A DNA stretch of 64,000 nucleotides, taken from the NCBI GenBank assembly GCA_965213885.1, contig OZ243919.1, positions 1,116,001 through 1,180,000 of the forward strand. The letters run 5' to 3'. The notes beneath the pieces are model-generated. The model was not told the origin of the DNA, searched no databases, and saw nothing but the letters and a program-made list of their open reading frames with translations. Every line of letters begins with the position of its first letter. Positions within the stretch are counted from its first letter, which is position 1. Source of the DNA: VYFG01 sp965213885 (GTDB lineage Bacteria; Pseudomonadota; Gammaproteobacteria; Arenicellales; Poriferihabitantaceae). Shown in pieces: positions 61,332-64,000 of this stretch. The position numbers were made by a program, and so were the translations under genes.

Positions 61332-63233
61332 ATGCCCAGAATCACGCTTCCTGACGGTTCCACCCGAATTTACGATCACCCCACGACCATCGCCGAGATT
61401 GCCGCCGATATCGGCTCCGGGCTGGCGGCCGCTGCCGTGGCAGGCAAGGTGGACGGCGCATTGGTGGATACGGTCGACCTCATCCGGGAGGATGCGGCCA
61501 TCACCGTGGTCACTTCCCGGGACAGCGAGGGAGTGGAAATCATCCGCCACTCCTGCGCGCACCTCCTTGGCCATGCCATCAAGCAGATCTGGCCGGAAAC
61601 CCGCATGGCCATCGGACCGGTCATTGAAAACGGCTTCTACTACGATGTCGATCTGGATCATCGGATCACCGAGGATGACCTCAAGCGTCTCGAGCAGCGC
61701 ATGATGGAACTTGCTGAAACCAAGTACGAGGTGATCAAGGAGAATGTCTCGTGGCAGATGGCCCACGATACGTTTGGCGTGCGGAATGAGCCCTACAAGC
61801 AGGAGATCCTGGAGCAGGAGATCGCACATGGTGCACAGCCGGGGCTGTACCACCACCAGGAATACATCGACATGTGCCGGGGGCCGCATGTGCCGAACGT
61901 GGGGTTCTGCCGCCACTTCAAGCTGATGCGGGTATCCGGTGCCTACTGGCGCGGAGATTCGGACAACAAGATGCTGCAGCGGATATACGGCACGGCTTGG
62001 TCCGACGCCAAATCCCTCAGGATCCACCTGAAGCAGTTGGCCGAAGCGGAAAGAAGGGACCACCGCCGACTCGGAAAACAGTTGGGGCTTTTTCATATGC
62101 AGGAAGAAGCGCCGGGCATGGTGTTCTGGCATGACCGGGGATGGTCACTGTACCGGGTGCTGGAACAGTTCATCCGCCGGGAACAGTTACGTCGCGGGTA
62201 CCGTGAGATCAAGACTCCTCAGGTTGTGGACTATTCCCTCTGGGAGCGTTCCGGCCATGCCGACAAGTTCGCAGAAGACATGTTCTCGGTACGCTCCGAG
62301 GGCAGGGATTTCGCCCTGAAACCCATGAACTGCCCCTGCCATGTGCAGATATTCAACCAGGGACTGAAGAGCTATCGGGACCTGCCTCTCCGATTCGCCG
62401 AATTTGGCTCCTGTCACCGCAACGAGTTGTCCGGCGCCCTGCACGGGCTGATGCGGGTGAGGGGCTTCGTCCAGGACGACGCCCATATCTTCTGCACCGA
62501 GGAACAGATACAGGATGAGGTAGCGGCATTCATCGACTTCCTCCACGCGGTATATGACGCTCTGGGTTTCCATGAGGTGATCTACCGGCTCGCCACCAGG
62601 CCGGATAACCGGGTCGGGTCGGATGCGGACTGGGACCGGGCGGAAATGGCACTGGCCCAGGCGATGGATGCCAAGAACCTGCCATGGGAGAAGCTTCCCG
62701 GGGAGGGGGCTTTCTATGGGCCGAAGGTCGAATTTTCCCTGCGTGACAGCATCGGCCGGATTTGGCAGTGCGGTACCGTTCAGGTCGACTTTTCCATGCC
62801 GGGACGTCTCGGTGCGCAATACGTGGCCGAAGACGGTTCGCGCCAGGTCCCCGTGATGCTGCACAGGGCGATCCTTGGATCCTTCGAGCGATTCATCGGA
62901 ATCCTGATCGAGCATCATGAGGGCCGCTTCCCGTCCTGGCTCGCGCCCGTGCAGGCGGTTGTGATGAATATCACGGACAGTCAGGCCGAATACGCCCGTG
63001 AATTGGAAAAAGTCCTGAAAAAACAGGAATTCAGGGTCGAATCTGACTTGAGAAACGAAAAGATCGGTTTTAAAATCCGCGAGCACACGCTGCAGCGTGT
63101 CCCGTACCTGCTTGTTGTAGGTGACCGGGAAGTGAAGAGTGCGAAAGTGGCCGTTCGGGCAAGGGGCGGAAGTGATCTCGGCAGTCTGTCCATCAACGAG
63201 GTGGCGGAACTTCTTTCGCGGGGAGAGGATTGA
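61332..63233 (+). CDS. thrS: Threonyl-tRNA synthetase
   Basis: A 633-residue class II synthetase charging tRNA-Thr. The TGS domain is first (MPRITLPDGSTRIYDHPTTI). The editing domain has HSCAHLLGHAIKQIWPETRM and the second metal-site motif MCRGPHVPN. Catalytic motifs are FALKPMNCPCHVQIFNQGL (Zn Cys), LRFAEFGSCHRNE (motif 2) and VPVMLHRAILGSFERFIGIL (motif 3). The anticodon-binding domain ends the protein. ATG 61332 gives the family start; the frame is open 13 codons further upstream. It is followed by infC, the universal bacterial order. Confidence 0.96.
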   Translation: MPRITLPDGSTRIYDHPTTIAEIAADIGSGLAAAAVAGKVDGALVDTVDLIREDAAITVVTSRDSEGVEIIRHSCAHLLGHAIKQIWPETRMAIGPVIENGFYYDVDLDHRITEDDLKRLEQRMMELAETKYEVIKENVSWQMAHDTFGVRNEPYKQEILEQEIAHGAQPGLYHHQEYIDMCRGPHVPNVGFCRHFKLMRVSGAYWRGDSDNKMLQRIYGTAWSDAKSLRIHLKQLAEAERRDHRRLGKQLGLFHMQEEAPGMVFWHDRGWSLYRVLEQFIRREQLRRGYREIKTPQVVDYSLWERSGHADKFAEDMFSVRSEGRDFALKPMNCPCHVQIFNQGLKSYRDLPLRFAEFGSCHRNELSGALHGLMRVRGFVQDDAHIFCTEEQIQDEVAAFIDFLHAVYDALGFHEVIYRLATRPDNRVGSDADWDRAEMALAQAMDAKNLPWEKLPGEGAFYGPKVEFSLRDSIGRIWQCGTVQVDFSMPGRLGAQYVAEDGSRQVPVMLHRAILGSFERFIGILIEHHEGRFPSWLAPVQAVVMNITDSQAEYARELEKVLKKQEFRVESDLRNEKIGFKIREHTLQRVPYLLVVGDREVKSAKVAVRARGGSDLGSLSINEVAELLSRGED

Positions 63234-63341
63234 CAGCCGTTGGATGCACCCGGCGCCAGTCGGCTCCCGGCCTGTATCCTGCGGTACTGCGTACATCCCG
63301 TTCAGACTGTGTCCGGACGTGGTCTGATTATTTGAACCAAC

Positions 63342-63347
63342 AGAGGT
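63342..63347 (+). promoter_or_regulatory. Ribosome-binding site that decides the infC start
   Basis: AGAGGT lies 8 bases before ATA 63356 but only 2 bases before ATT 63350. Spacing favours ATA as the initiation codon. Confidence 0.6.
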
Positions 63348-63355
63348 AAATTGCT

Positions 63356-63874
63356 ATAGCTAAAGAAAAGCAACTGCGCGTCAATGAACAGATCACCAGT
63401 GATCCCGTGCGGGTCATTGGCACCGACGGCAATCAGGTCGGGGTGGTATCCCTGGAAGAGGCCAACGACCTTGCAAACAACGAAGGGCTGGATCTGGTGG
63501 AGATATCGCCCAACGCAGACCCGCCGGTGTGCAGGGTTCTGGATTATGGCAAGTATCTCTACAATGAGAGCAAGCAGCGCCACGAGGCGAAGAGGAAGCA
63601 GAAACAGATCACCGTCAAGGAGATCAAGTTCCGCCCTGGGACGGATGTCGGCGATTATGAGGTGAAGCTCAAGAAACTCAGGGCGTTCCTTGAAGCAGGC
63701 AACAAGACCAAGGTGACCATGCGCTTCCGGGGACGCGAAATGGTCCATAAGGAACTGGGCCTCGAGATGTTGAAGCAGGTGGAGAAGGATCTCGAGGAGA
63801 TCGCTTCCGTGGAGCATGCGCCGACCATGGAAGGACGCCAGATGGTGATGGTCATGGGTCCTCGCCGGCACTAG
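63356..63874 (+). CDS. infC: Translation initiation factor IF-3
   Basis: A 172-residue factor that keeps 30S free of 50S and checks the start codon. IAKEKQLRVNEQITSDPVRV starts it, then IGTDGNQVGVVSLEEANDLA, GLDLVEISPNADPPVCRVLD, the linker KQRHEAKRKQKQITVKEIKF, and FLEAGNKTKVTMRFRGREMV. There is no ATG, GTG or TTG at the conserved N-terminus: candidates are ATA 63356 and ATT 63350. The first GTG (63407) would remove 17 conserved residues. Rare starts are known for infC and let IF-3 repress its own translation. rpmI and rplT presumably follow outside the window. Confidence 0.93.
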   Translation: MAKEKQLRVNEQITSDPVRVIGTDGNQVGVVSLEEANDLANNEGLDLVEISPNADPPVCRVLDYGKYLYNESKQRHEAKRKQKQITVKEIKFRPGTDVGDYEVKLKKLRAFLEAGNKTKVTMRFRGREMVHKELGLEMLKQVEKDLEEIASVEHAPTMEGRQMVMVMGPRRH

Positions 63875-63981
63875 CGCGGGGTGAATCCGGAAACGGATCG
63901 CCTGTAGATAAAGCATGTCCTGGTGCCAATGGCAGCAGGCTGGCCGCACTGCAACAGGTGCGGCTGCGGTCCGGAGCGGCC

Positions 63982-63996
63982 CTGGTGAGACACCAG
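63982..63996 (+). promoter_or_regulatory. Small hairpin downstream of infC
   Basis: CTGGTG-AGA-CACCAG gives a 6-bp stem with a 3-base loop, about 110 bases after infC and before the expected rpmI. It may be part of an L20-type leader or incidental. Confidence 0.25.
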
Positions 63997-64000
63997 AGAC

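Overview
The window reads as chromosomal DNA of a GC-rich gammaproteobacterium. The main evidence is gene order typical of that class: tsaE-amiC-mutL-miaA-hfq-hflX, then gyrA-pheA-tyrA-aroA-cmk-rpsA-ihfB-lapA-lapB, and mtnP next to a csiV-mfd pair. A long GAPDH of the Pseudomonas PA3001 type, a GDH-180 type NAD-glutamate dehydrogenase and an S-methyl-5'-thioinosine-type phosphorylase point the same way. I cannot name genus or species. Decayed genes and insertion-sequence remnants in the first 18 kb suggest a genome that is losing genes, as in many host-associated or recently bottlenecked lineages; that is inference.

Positions 1-18 kb are the accessory part. It holds the end of an outer-membrane autotransporter barrel, an AAA-ATPase/PD-(D/E)XK protein of unknown role, a broken VWA-like DUF2201 gene, an acyl-CoA ligase and a peptide ABC transporter. 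That transporter is divided: permeases and binding protein on the minus strand, a fused double ATPase on the plus strand. Between the two halves lie remnants of IS110, IS66 and ISAs1 transposases and an orphan gene tail. Next come nadE, a long gap gene, a yqaA-like membrane gene and a clearly broken metF.

Positions 18-40 kb are two housekeeping clusters on the plus strand: tRNA modification, wall hydrolysis, mismatch repair and Hfq; then DNA gyrase A, aromatic amino acid synthesis, CMP kinase, ribosomal protein S1, IHF-beta, the LPS regulators LapA/LapB and nucleotide-sugar genes. Positions 40-51 kb carry mfd with csiV and an AhpD-like gene on the minus strand, ispD-ispF and a TTC38-like TPR gene on the plus strand, and an amidase, HIT, ChaC-like and metC group on the minus strand. 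Positions 51-64 kb hold the giant glutamate dehydrogenase, rlmD, rne, a tRNA-Val(GAC), thrS and infC, which has no ATG/GTG/TTG start.

I found no CRISPR array, prophage, intact insertion sequence or recognisable defence island. The most informative unexplained signals are the metF and DUF2201 pseudogenes, the transposon graveyard splitting the peptide transporter, the inverted repeat in the hfq leader, the rpsA leader palindrome and the poorly explained 0.9-kb stretch upstream of rne.
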